From contig CAZMWE010000024.1 of NCBI GenBank assembly GCA_964570005.1, forward strand, positions 1 to 14,930: a DNA stretch of 14,930 nt, read 5' to 3'. A program made the translations under genes and the position numbers. Origin of the DNA: JAJZCD01 sp964570005. Lineage in GTDB: Bacteria; Patescibacteriota; Saccharimonadia; Saccharimonadales; UBA4665. Positions 1 through 6,507 of this stretch are shown one piece after another (positions within the stretch are counted from its first letter, which is position 1; every line of letters begins with the position of its first letter). Under the pieces are notes generated by a model. That model had not been told where the DNA came from and did no database searches. It was given only the letters and a program-made list of their open reading frames with translations.

Positions 1-50
1 GCTAACTTTTTAGCAAAACTTGCACCGAGTTGTACCCCATTCAAGTTCAT
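1..50 (-). CDS. 5' end of an unidentified gene, truncated by the window edge
   Basis: An ATG at 50-48 (minus) opens a frame that stays open to the window edge and reads MNLNGVQLGASFAKKL. A strong Shine-Dalgarno, AAGGAG, lies 5 nt upstream, and a TATAAT -10 box sits at 70-75. Sixteen codons are too few to name a family. The start is supported by the ribosome site and promoter rather than by homology. Confidence 0.5.
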   Translation of the reverse strand, partial: MNLNGVQLGASFAKKL

Positions 51-69
51 AGCTTCTCCTTCTAGAGTA

Positions 70-75
70 ATTATA
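70..75 (-). promoter_or_regulatory. -10 box of the edge gene
   Basis: Minus-strand TATAAT, a perfect -10 consensus, 19 nt before the ATG at 50, leaving a short leader that contains AAGGAG. I see no clear -35. The box lies between the terminator at 94-132 and the start codon, as expected if the edge gene is transcribed separately from the VOC gene. Confidence 0.45.
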
Positions 76-93
76 TATTCAAGTCGATCCGTT

Positions 94-132
94 AAAAGGC
101 ATAAACGCTCCGCTTTCGCAGAGTGTTTATGC
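94..132 (-). terminator. Rho-independent terminator of the VOC gene
   Basis: On the minus strand, 132-118 pairs with 113-99 as a 15-position stem (one A-C mismatch, one G-U pair) capped by a GAAA tetraloop at 117-114. The stem is followed by CTTTT at 98-94. It lies 30 nt past the TAG of the minus-strand VOC gene. The other direction has no T-run, so termination is probably one-way. Confidence 0.7.
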
Positions 133-161
133 TTGGCACTCCGTGGTGAGGGGCTTGGGAA

Positions 162-620
162 CTAGTATTCGCCAATCACAATCTTCTTTTGCTGCATCAA
201 AATGGCGAAAGCATTCGGTTTTCGCATGAGTTCTTCCATATTACTAGGCACGACTTGCCAGCTCAGACCGTACTTATCTTTGCACCAGCCGCATTGTTCG
301 GACGCTGGTACACTCGACAGTTTCCCCCAAAAATAATCAATTTCTGCTTGGTCTGTACAGTCAATCGCAAAAGATATCGCTTCGCTGAACTTGAACTCTG
401 GCCCGGCATTGATAGCTATGAAACGAACACCGTCTAACTCGAACTCAACTGTAAGTACTTGACCGGCTAAATCCTTTTGGAAATCGGCCAGACCCTCCTC
501 GCTACTCCTAGGGTAATATTCCGTAGATAGTATCTTACTATTCGGGAAAACCGAAACGTAAAAATCAACAGCTTCTTTAGCATTACCATTAAACCACAGA
601 TTAGGCGTGATTTTCTGCAT
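162..620 (-). CDS. VOC-superfamily PhnB-like protein
   Basis: A 152-aa protein of the vicinal oxygen chelate (glyoxalase/bleomycin resistance) superfamily, in the PhnB-like group (often labelled 3-demethylubiquinone methyltransferase-like). The opening, with ITPNLWFNGNAKEAVDFY and VFPNSKIL, is the usual first beta-alpha unit. The later GWCKDKYGLSWQVVP is the second-half motif of the same family. Length matches single-unit PhnB-like proteins. The substrate is unknown; the ubiquinone label is unlikely to be literal here. I chose the ATG at 620 over one 24 nt further out because AGGAGGG lies 6 nt before it. A TATAAT lies at 645-650. It is probably cytoplasmic and monocistronic, ended by the hairpin at 94-132. 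Confidence 0.85.
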   Translation of the reverse strand: MQKITPNLWFNGNAKEAVDFYVSVFPNSKILSTEYYPRSSEEGLADFQKDLAGQVLTVEFELDGVRFIAINAGPEFKFSEAISFAIDCTDQAEIDYFWGKLSSVPASEQCGWCKDKYGLSWQVVPSNMEELMRKPNAFAILMQQKKIVIGEY

Positions 621-644
621 TCTAAACCCTCCTTTTCTACTCAA

Positions 645-650
645 ATTATA
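645..650 (-). promoter_or_regulatory. -10 box of the VOC gene
   Basis: Minus-strand TATAAT 24 nt before the chosen start, followed by a leader holding AGGAGGG. No convincing -35 is visible. The rest of 645-830 holds no gene I can support; it contains only a small palindrome, CGGTTAAACCG, at 804-814. Confidence 0.45.
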
Positions 651-830
651 CCCTTAAACGGCCAACGAGGCATTTGTTTCGTAGAACCTGGTTTGACTCA
701 CTCTGCCGGTCCTGAACTTAACCTTGAGGCTGGGACTTCGTATATCATCAATGGTTTTATATGCTCGGCCACACCCGGTAGAGGCAACTCAGCCCTCAAT
801 CTTCGGTTAAACCGTCTCCTGATTGGTGTG

Positions 831-1739
831 TTATTTTGCCTGGGCAATGATGACTCGGCTGGGCTCGCTTGCGCGCCAGGGGGATTCTCGTTCGTATGTC
901 CGGTTCTCAAGAATCCTCATTGCCGGGTCGTCCCGGATAATGCCGAAGACTCTATCGTAGCCACTCGCTTCATAATAACGAGGACCGCGTGCCACAAGTA
1001 CGCCGCCACTGCGAAGTAGCATTGCTGCTCGTTCTATACCAAACACAAGGTCCTTGCCGGCACTGTGGACGCGCGAAGCTATGATGACGTCAAGCCCGTG
1101 CGGTTCGATTTTGTCTATATTAGCTTGAATACCGCCACTGTAAACCTGCAATCGGTCACGAGCTATCCCGCGTTGTAGCGCGACACCTTGTAACAGCGCG
1201 GCCTGACCCAACATCTCTTGTAGACCCAGTACTTTATACCGTTCTGCTCTCACGTTCTGTAGATGAGCAACGATACCCGCAAAGCTCATGCCAAAGTCAG
1301 CGATCTGCTTAGCCTCAAGGGTATATGGCTGCTCTATACCATCAATAACGATATGTGTATCGGTGATAAAAAGATCCCGCGAACCTTGTACCCCCACGAC
1401 GCCTCCTTGGTAGGCTACGCCTAGAAAACGTCCAAACTGATGAACCAATTGTAAGGCTTTCTGGTTTCCGGCTTCCATGTCACGGATAAGCCGTGGTCGT
1501 ACCGTATTCCCAAAATACCGCTGCGTTTGAAGGCTAACATCTGGGATGGCACACTCTGGCCCCAGATCGTCTGGGGCAAAGGCCCCAGCAACGCCGGTAA
1601 CGAGGGCTGCGTCTGTTATATCGTCCAATAGTGTAAAGCCGTAGGCCCTAAACAGATCGATTGCAACGTCTCGCTCAGCCAAATAAGGATCTTGGTCTCC
1701 GCTTGAAGTATACGCAGAACCACCGAAGCTTGCACTCAT
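831..1739 (-). CDS. Hypothetical protein, possible methyltransferase-like C-terminal fold
   Basis: A 302-aa protein I do not recognise. There is no signal peptide or membrane span. The middle is alanine- and glutamine-rich helix. Residues about 215-250 read as a strand (LDVIIASRV), a helix with IERAAMLLRSGG, then a strand (VLVARGPR), which resembles strand 4-helix-strand 5 of class I SAM-dependent methyltransferases. A clear glycine-rich SAM loop (GxGxG) is not seen, so the assignment is weak. Upstream there is no Shine-Dalgarno; a TATAAC lies 9 nt before the ATG, so the message may be nearly leaderless. It stands alone, with about 190 nt of gene-free DNA to the ZIP gene and a similar gap to the VOC gene. 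Confidence 0.7.
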   Translation of the reverse strand: MSASFGGSAYTSSGDQDPYLAERDVAIDLFRAYGFTLLDDITDAALVTGVAGAFAPDDLGPECAIPDVSLQTQRYFGNTVRPRLIRDMEAGNQKALQLVHQFGRFLGVAYQGGVVGVQGSRDLFITDTHIVIDGIEQPYTLEAKQIADFGMSFAGIVAHLQNVRAERYKVLGLQEMLGQAALLQGVALQRGIARDRLQVYSGGIQANIDKIEPHGLDVIIASRVHSAGKDLVFGIERAAMLLRSGGVLVARGPRYYEASGYDRVFGIIRDDPAMRILENRTYERESPWRASEPSRVIIAQAK

Positions 1740-1900
1740 GTCAATACCGTTATAAACAACTATAGAAGTGATTACAGTCGTTCAGGTTACTGAATCTTTG
1801 CCTAGAACTTGTATTGTAGTTAGTCTAGCTTCCCTTTGTGGAGGAGCTTCGCTTGGTCAGCGTGTCGATCATGGTATGCAAACTGCCTGGCACATGCAGA

Positions 1901-1906
1901 TATAAT
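1901..1906 (+). promoter_or_regulatory. -10 box of the ZIP transporter gene
   Basis: TATAAT, perfect consensus, 22 nt before the ATG at 1929. The implied leader (about 15 nt) has no Shine-Dalgarno. No clear -35 is visible at the expected spacing. Confidence 0.45.
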
Positions 1907-1928
1907 ATGCCACAATACATATAAACTA

Positions 1929-2651
1929 ATGATCGCAATAGTACTTTCTGTCGGCGCCTTTTTTTCAACGTTAGTCGGTGGCCTGACTGGCCTTAGGAAT
2001 AGTGACCGGTTACACCGGCTACTTGGCTTTACTGCCGGTGTGGTTATGGGTGTGGTAGCGTTTGATTTACTCCCTGAAATCTTCAAGTCACTCGGCCACG
2101 GCGTGAGCGCGCGCGACGCTATGGTGGCGCTCATGGGTGGCTTCCTGCTGTTCCATATCGTCGAAAAGTCTATCCTCATCCACCACAGCCAGGAACATGA
2201 CTATGAAGTGCATCATCACCCGCAGGTCGGCCTGGCCAGCGCCCTAGCACTCAGCGGTCACAGCTTTCTGGATGGCCTCGGTATTGGCCTGGGGTTTCAG
2301 GCCGGGAACGTGGTCGGTATTGCGGTGGCCATCGCGGTTATTGCGCACGATTTTTCTGATGGCCTGAATACTGTGACACTTATGCTGGTCAACAACAACA
2401 GCCGTCGCCGCTCGGTCGCGCTGCTGCTGACCGACGCATTGGCACCGGTGGCTGGTGCGATTGTCGGGACACTGGTACACATCAGTGACGGCGGCCTGAC
2501 ACTGTATCTCAGCTTTTTCGCCGGTTTCCTGCTATACATCGGGGCTAGCGAGATTCTGCCCGAAGCTCACAGCAAGCATTCGTCCTACGCCACCATCGGC
2601 CTGACCATTCTCGGTGCAGTGTTCATGTTCTTCGTGACCCGGTTTGCTTAA
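1929..2651 (+). CDS. ZIP-family divalent metal transporter
   Basis: A 240-aa polytopic membrane protein of the ZIP (Zrt/Irt-like) family, which moves Zn2+, Fe2+ or other divalent metals into the cytoplasm. Two family metal-site motifs are visible: HSFLDGLGIG (His111, Asp115) in the fourth span and HDFSDGLNTV (His140, Asp144) in the fifth. A histidine-rich loop (HH at 85-86, HHH at 95-97) separates spans 3 and 4 and is typical of metal capture. FDLLPEIF and IGASEILPEAH are the other conserved helices. I chose the ATG at 1929, not the in-frame ATG at 1836, because the extension is not membrane-like and contains the TATAAT promoter. The stop overlaps the stop of the convergent hydrolase. Metal specificity cannot be read from sequence alone. 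Confidence 0.9.
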   Translation: MIAIVLSVGAFFSTLVGGLTGLRNSDRLHRLLGFTAGVVMGVVAFDLLPEIFKSLGHGVSARDAMVALMGGFLLFHIVEKSILIHHSQEHDYEVHHHPQVGLASALALSGHSFLDGLGIGLGFQAGNVVGIAVAIAVIAHDFSDGLNTVTLMLVNNNSRRRSVALLLTDALAPVAGAIVGTLVHISDGGLTLYLSFFAGFLLYIGASEILPEAHSKHSSYATIGLTILGAVFMFFVTRFA

Positions 2652-3238
2652 ACTCGTACCGGTTCGGCAGGTGTAACGGCCTGCAACAGCTCCGGAAATT
2701 GCACCGTGCCCAAAGCGCTCAATGTAAAATGACCTTTGTCGGCGAACTCACGTACATCCAAATCATATACGCTGCGCAGTGTATCCACGGTTTTGAGTAC
2801 ACTCGGCTCGTCGTTCTGTGAGACAAAAACCGTCGTACCGGCAGTACGGGCCGGAAAGCCCGGATCGATCGTAAACTCAAAGAAATCGGCTGTGGCGCTG
2901 GCCGGGTTGTTGTCCGGATTAATCCAAGGTGCCACTAGTACTACTTTGCCAACTCGTACGCCTTTCTGTTCGCTTAAGTAGCGCACCAGAAAACCTCCGC
3001 CGCAGCTGTGACCAACCAGGATTGTATCAGGTGCAATATCGAACCGCTCGAACTCCTTCTTCCATTCGTCGTATCGAGGCTGGAAAGGGAATGGAGGCTC
3101 AATGCTCACAGCATGGATATCACGCAAGATTAGCTGACGTTTCAGCCAAGCAAACCAGTGGTCTTCGCTGTTGCTGGGCCGTTTTGGATCATAATGTTCG
3201 TCTCTGTCCGGTCTACCGGGCACGAGTATAGCGTTCAC
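2648..3238 (-). CDS. RBBP9/YdeN-like alpha/beta serine hydrolase
   Basis: A 196-aa small alpha/beta hydrolase of the RBBP9/YdeN group. The serine nucleophile is Ser78 in VGHSCGGGF; Asp143 (QNDEP) and His170 (DKGHFT) complete the likely triad. The opening NAILVPGRP strand-loop and the LVAPWINP strand are as usual for this group, and 180-200 aa is the normal length. The natural substrate is unknown; relatives are esterases. It starts at a GTG (3238): the reading frame runs on upstream antisense to rmuC, but homology begins at this GTG. A TATACT lies 7 nt before it, with no Shine-Dalgarno, so a leaderless mRNA is likely. It diverges from rmuC and shares its TTAA stop with the ZIP gene. Confidence 0.85.
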   Translation of the reverse strand: MNAILVPGRPDRDEHYDPKRPSNSEDHWFAWLKRQLILRDIHAVSIEPPFPFQPRYDEWKKEFERFDIAPDTILVGHSCGGGFLVRYLSEQKGVRVGKVVLVAPWINPDNNPASATADFFEFTIDPGFPARTAGTTVFVSQNDEPSVLKTVDTLRSVYDLDVREFADKGHFTLSALGTVQFPELLQAVTPAEPVRV

Positions 3239-3245
3239 GTAAACT

Positions 3246-3251
3246 AGTATA
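3246..3251 (-). promoter_or_regulatory. -10 box of the hydrolase gene (leaderless)
   Basis: Minus-strand TATACT, with 7 nt (3245-3239) to the GTG start. Transcription beginning the usual 6-8 nt after the box would start at the start codon. It overlaps the rmuC -10 by two bases. Confidence 0.55.
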
Positions 3252-3255
3252 CAAT
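3250..3255 (+). promoter_or_regulatory. -10 box of rmuC (leaderless)
   Basis: TACAAT (within TATACAAT, 3248-3255), 8 nt before the rmuC ATG at 3264, with no Shine-Dalgarno between. It overlaps the opposing hydrolase -10 at 3250-3251. The -35 contact would fall at the start of the hydrolase gene. Confidence 0.55.
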
Positions 3256-3263
3256 TAAACCTA

Positions 3264-4343
3264 ATGATTGGAGCGGTGGTAATTTTGGGGGTACTGGTGG
3301 CGGCTTTGACGGTCGTGTTAGTGCGTGGGCAGTCAGGGCCCAAACGGGATTCCGAAAGCGCACTGTTGCTCAAAGAAGACTTGAAGGCGCTCAGCGAAGA
3401 CATTGGGCGGTTACGCGAGGGTATGCAGACGCAGCTTACCGAGCGGCTCGATAAGAACCAGGAAATGATGCGCGATGGGCTGCAGAAGCAGTTCGCGGCC
3501 AGCTCCAAAATCATCGCTGAAGTCACGGAGCGTTTAACCAAGCTGGACGACACCAACCGGCGGGTCGTCGACGTGGCAACCGAACTTAAAACACTGCAAA
3601 ATGTGTTACAAAACCCCAAGCAGCGCGGGGTGCTCGGCGAATACTACCTTGACCAAGTGCTCAAAAACGTGCTGCCGCCCGATCGCTACCAAATGCAGTA
3701 TAAATTCCAGGACGGCGAAATCGTTGATGCCGTGATCATGCTCGAGAAAGGCAAGATACTACCTGTAGATAGTAAGTTTAGTCTGGAAAACTACAACCGT
3801 CTCATAGAGGCCACCGACAAGACAGAGCGTGAACAGCTGGCCCGGGCGTTTAAAGTCGACGTAAAGGGTCGTATTGACGAAACTGCCAAATACATCCGGC
3901 CGCGCGAACATACCATGGACTACGCCTTTATGTTCATCCCGAGCGAGGCGATTTATTATGACCTACTGGTCAATAAAGTAGGCGTGACCGCCACCAGCGC
4001 CCGTGATCTCATCGAGTACGCCTTTCGCGAGAAAAACGTAATCATTGTAAGCCCTACCACCTTTATGGCCTACCTGCAAACAGTGTTGCAGGGCCTTAGG
4101 GCATTACAAATTGAGGAACAGGCCAAAGACATCCAGGTGCGCGTCGGTGAGCTTGGCCGCCACATTGCCGCGTATGAAGGCCTGATGCAGAAACTTGGTG
4201 GTAGTCTAGGTACGACGGTAAACCATTTCAATAACGCGCACAAAGAACTTAAGAAAATCGATAAAGACGTCGTGAAGATCGCAGACGCCAATCCGAGCGT
4301 CGAGCCGTTGCTGCTTGAAAAACCGACGCTCGAAGAAGAGTGA
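3264..4343 (+). CDS. rmuC: RmuC-family membrane-anchored DNA recombination protein
   Basis: A 359-aa RmuC-family protein. In other bacteria RmuC limits inversions at short inverted repeats and is predicted to be a nuclease. Residues 3-20 form an N-terminal membrane anchor; residues 30-115 are a charged coiled coil; residues about 117-335 are the RmuC domain, a PD-(D/E)xK-like fold. Candidate active-site residues are Glu126 (GVLGEYY), Asp155 (EIVDAVI) and Asp169-x-Lys171 (VDSKF). PREHTMDYAFMFIPSEA and the SPTTFMAYLQTV helix are family signatures. It lacks the long C-terminal tail of E. coli RmuC. Expression appears to start from a leaderless promoter, and the gene runs into a hairpin at 4365-4383. 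Confidence 0.92.
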   Translation: MIGAVVILGVLVAALTVVLVRGQSGPKRDSESALLLKEDLKALSEDIGRLREGMQTQLTERLDKNQEMMRDGLQKQFAASSKIIAEVTERLTKLDDTNRRVVDVATELKTLQNVLQNPKQRGVLGEYYLDQVLKNVLPPDRYQMQYKFQDGEIVDAVIMLEKGKILPVDSKFSLENYNRLIEATDKTEREQLARAFKVDVKGRIDETAKYIRPREHTMDYAFMFIPSEAIYYDLLVNKVGVTATSARDLIEYAFREKNVIIVSPTTFMAYLQTVLQGLRALQIEEQAKDIQVRVGELGRHIAAYEGLMQKLGGSLGTTVNHFNNAHKELKKIDKDVVKIADANPSVEPLLLEKPTLEEE

Positions 4344-4364
4344 ACCTTATGTCACAGTTAGTTT

Positions 4365-4391
4365 CGAGCGTCTTTAAAGCTCGTTTGTTTT
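4365..4391 (+). terminator. Terminator of rmuC, inside the 3' end of the convergent gene
   Basis: CGAGC (4365-4369) pairs with GCTCG (4379-4383), followed by TTTGTTTT. It lies 21 nt after the rmuC stop. The hairpin straddles the last codons of the convergent glycosidase, so terminator and coding sequence share bases. The stem is only 5 bp, so strength is uncertain. Confidence 0.45.
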
Positions 4392-5720
4392 AAGCAGGTC
4401 AATAACCAACGCCGCTGTCCACGAAAAATTATGGGCGCCAAGCGGCTCGCCGGTGTTGGGGTCAAAGTATTCGGCAAAGCCGCTGCGTTCTACCATTTCC
4501 AGGCTGGTTTCGCGCAGAGCATCGACGTAGTCATCGTGACCGTAGCGTTGCAAGCCATCCATGATCAGCCAGTTGGTATTCATCCAGGCCGGGCCTTGCC
4601 AGTAGCGTTGCGGGTCAAAATCCGGGCTGTCGAGCGGCACGGTCGGTATCGGATAGACTGGACCGAACTGTTTGTCGTTCTCCAGCAATTTGACCAGCTT
4701 GGCGGCCCGCGCTTTGGATATGCAACCGGCGTAGAGGGGCATAAGGGCGGCAATGCTGGGTACCTTGATCAGGCGATGCGTCACGAAGTCCCGCGACCAG
4801 TAAGTATCGGCGTATTCATCCCATAGCGCTTCGAGTGCCAGTTCAGATTTGTGCATGTTTGCGAGCAACTCGGCCGGTAATTCATGCTCAATGGTTTTTG
4901 CAATCTCCCGCAAACGAGCATTGGCGCGGATAAAAATGCAGTTGAACGTCAGATCCTCGATAGCGAGCAGACCATGATCTAATATATCGTTCGTGTTGTA
5001 GAGCTTGCGGCGAAGCCGCCGTTGGGCATCATACAAGCTCAGTACCTCCAGCGTGCTGAAGCGCTGGCCAGGTGGGGCGTAGTGCAAATCACGTCGGAAC
5101 AGGTTAATGATTCCATCGGTGTGGGTCGCGCGGATGGCACGAACCCAGGGTGGCATCAAATGGTCATGCAGCTCATGCATCCACGGCGGTGTATTATCGA
5201 GCCCGGTTTCCCACGGGTGGATTTGCAGTACCAGGCCCTCCTGGTGCGGATCGCGTTCCGCGTAAAACCACTCATGGTAAGCCTGCAGGCTTGGCAGCAT
5301 ATGTTTAAACCAGCGCCGGCGCTCAGCTTTGCTCAGCCGTTGGCCGACTTGCCAGACCGCCTCAGCCAGCAGAGGTGGCTGCGTAATACCACTCGTGGCG
5401 ATGTTATCCGGTGAGTGGGGGCTGAGCCAGCTTCGCCACATGTTCCGGTCACGTGCGTATTCACGCTTGTCACTAAAGATCATATTCGGGAGCATACCGT
5501 TGCTCCACTGGCCGCGCAGCAGGCTCTGCAGCTCGGTCTGGGCACGGTCCACATCCAGCCACCGCAGGCCGATGGCAATAAAACAACTGTCCCATAACCA
5601 TTGGTGCGGGTACAGATCTCCGGCAGGCACCGTGTAGCTGCCGCGGTCATTGGCTTTTAACACTTCCGTGGCTTGCGTGAACAGATCCGGCTTGTTCGGC
5701 GTTTCGGTGTTGTCGCTCAT
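4374..5720 (-). CDS. MGH1/GH63-like glycoside hydrolase
   Basis: A 448-aa (alpha/alpha)6-barrel glycosidase of the MGH1-like/GH63 clan, which includes mannosylglycerate and glucosylglycerate hydrolases, YgjK-like alpha-glucosidases and trehalase relatives. Supporting motifs are PHQWLWDSCF (38-47), WLSPHSPDNIATSGITQPPL in the first third, RYWQGPAWMNTNWLI near the end, and EYFDPNTGEPLGAHNFSW from residue 417; acidic residues in the last block usually include the catalytic base. There is no signal peptide, so it probably acts in the cytoplasm on a compatible solute or small glucoside. The exact substrate cannot be read. A TATACT lies 11 nt upstream, giving a leader of only a few bases without Shine-Dalgarno. 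It is downstream of yajQ in the same direction. Confidence 0.88.
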   Translation of the reverse strand: MSDNTETPNKPDLFTQATEVLKANDRGSYTVPAGDLYPHQWLWDSCFIAIGLRWLDVDRAQTELQSLLRGQWSNGMLPNMIFSDKREYARDRNMWRSWLSPHSPDNIATSGITQPPLLAEAVWQVGQRLSKAERRRWFKHMLPSLQAYHEWFYAERDPHQEGLVLQIHPWETGLDNTPPWMHELHDHLMPPWVRAIRATHTDGIINLFRRDLHYAPPGQRFSTLEVLSLYDAQRRLRRKLYNTNDILDHGLLAIEDLTFNCIFIRANARLREIAKTIEHELPAELLANMHKSELALEALWDEYADTYWSRDFVTHRLIKVPSIAALMPLYAGCISKARAAKLVKLLENDKQFGPVYPIPTVPLDSPDFDPQRYWQGPAWMNTNWLIMDGLQRYGHDDYVDALRETSLEMVERSGFAEYFDPNTGEPLGAHNFSWTAALVIDLLKTNEL

Positions 5721-5724
5721 GCTT

Positions 5725-5745
5725 ACTGTTTAGTATAGCGACAGT
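5725..5745 (-). promoter_or_regulatory. -10 box of the glycosidase gene flanked by an inverted repeat
   Basis: Minus-strand TATACT occupies 5737-5732. It is enclosed by ACTGT (5725-5729) and ACAGT (5741-5745), an inverted repeat centred on the -10. That placement would suit a repressor operator, but five-base arms can arise by chance. Confidence 0.4.
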
Positions 5746-5768
5746 GGGGCGTCATCCAAAATGTAACG

Positions 5769-6263
5769 CTAGCGGTAGTTTGTGAAGCTGATTGGAAAAT
5801 CGAAGTCCTGCTGTTTGAGCAGCGTGATAACCGCCTGGAGGTCATCCTTACTAGTGCTCATGACGCGTACCGCATCACCCTGGATCTGGGCTTTAACTTT
5901 GGGATAGGTATCGCGCAGCAGCCTGGTGATTTGCTTGGCCTTGTCCTGGTCGAGCCCTTGTTTGAATGGTACTTCCTGTGTGGTTTTCAGGTTACTTTCC
6001 ACGACGTCGCGAGAAGTATCGAGTACCTTCTGGCTGATGCCGCGTGTCGCCAGTTTTTTGCGCACGATATCAAGAATGGCGTCGATTTGCCAGGCGCCGC
6101 TGCCGGTGACTTTTAAGCCCTTTTTATCATCCAGCCACTCCAGGTCGGCGGGTGTGCCTTTGAAATCATAACGGCTGTCCATCTCACGTTTGGTCTGGTC
6201 GAAGACGTTGTTCATCTCGGCCTTGTCATAATCACTTACTGCGTCAAAGCTAAAGTTTGCCAT
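5769..6263 (-). CDS. yajQ: YajQ family (UPF0234) nucleotide-binding protein
   Basis: A 164-aa YajQ-family protein, normal length for the family. YajQ proteins have two RNP-like domains and bind nucleotides; some members in other bacteria bind cyclic di-GMP and act as effectors. Motifs seen: SFDAVSDYDKAEMNNVFDQ at the start, the SRYDFKGT block (about 30-37), DPxK-like KAQIQGDAVRVMSTSKDDLQ and the terminal DFDFPISFTNYR. Whether this protein senses a cyclic dinucleotide is not shown; no cyclase is in the window. A TACAAT lies 6 nt before the ATG (6270-6275), with no Shine-Dalgarno, so a leaderless mRNA is likely. Confidence 0.93.
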   Translation of the reverse strand: MANFSFDAVSDYDKAEMNNVFDQTKREMDSRYDFKGTPADLEWLDDKKGLKVTGSGAWQIDAILDIVRKKLATRGISQKVLDTSRDVVESNLKTTQEVPFKQGLDQDKAKQITRLLRDTYPKVKAQIQGDAVRVMSTSKDDLQAVITLLKQQDFDFPISFTNYR

Positions 6264-6269
6264 AACTCA

Positions 6270-6275
6270 ATTGTA
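6270..6275 (-). promoter_or_regulatory. -10 box of yajQ (leaderless)
   Basis: Minus-strand TACAAT, 6 nt before the ATG, with no ribosome-binding site between. Confidence 0.5.
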
Positions 6276-6441
6276 CGCCAATCGATAAAGTCGTCTGCAG
6301 TTTAGTCAACGTTTATAAAAACACCAGGCTTGTTGGTTGGTGCGCCCTTTTGTGGTCTCTTGCTTGTCAATAAACTCACATGCATGGAAAACGAACCATG
6401 ACAAACAGAAAAGCTAAAAAGCAAAACACACAGCGACAGGC

Positions 6442-6485
6442 CTGCGGAGCGATGGTTTGATGAACAAAATGCCATCGCTCCGCAG
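6442..6485. repeat. 14-bp perfect inverted repeat (long hairpin) downstream of the tandem-BldC gene
   Basis: Arm 6442-6455 (CTGCGGAGCGATGG) pairs perfectly with 6472-6485 around a 16-nt loop, in which TTTG and CAAA can pair further. It lies 22 nt after the stop of the minus-strand bldC-like gene. Neither side has a T-run, so it is not a standard terminator; it may protect a 3' end, end transcription another way, or be a mobile-element end. The rest of 6276-6441 holds no gene I can support. Confidence 0.6.
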
Positions 6486-6507
6486 ACGAATGCCACGATT
6501 AGAAACG

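Noticed and set aside
1836..1928. Longer ZIP transporter start at 1836
   Set aside because: The added 31 residues are not membrane-like and the TATAAT promoter lies inside them.
3239..3619. N-terminal extension of the hydrolase frame to a 323-aa protein
   Set aside because: The extra 127 residues are Ser/Arg-rich antisense of rmuC. Family similarity starts at the GTG at 3238, which has its own -10 box.
6382..6465. Small basic plus-strand frame (about 26 codons) at the same place
   Set aside because: No ribosome site or leaderless promoter, and it ends inside the hairpin loop; probably chance.
6302..6496. 64-aa minus-strand frame between yajQ and the BldC-like gene
   Set aside because: No Shine-Dalgarno, low-complexity composition and overlap with the long hairpin. 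I see no family resemblance.
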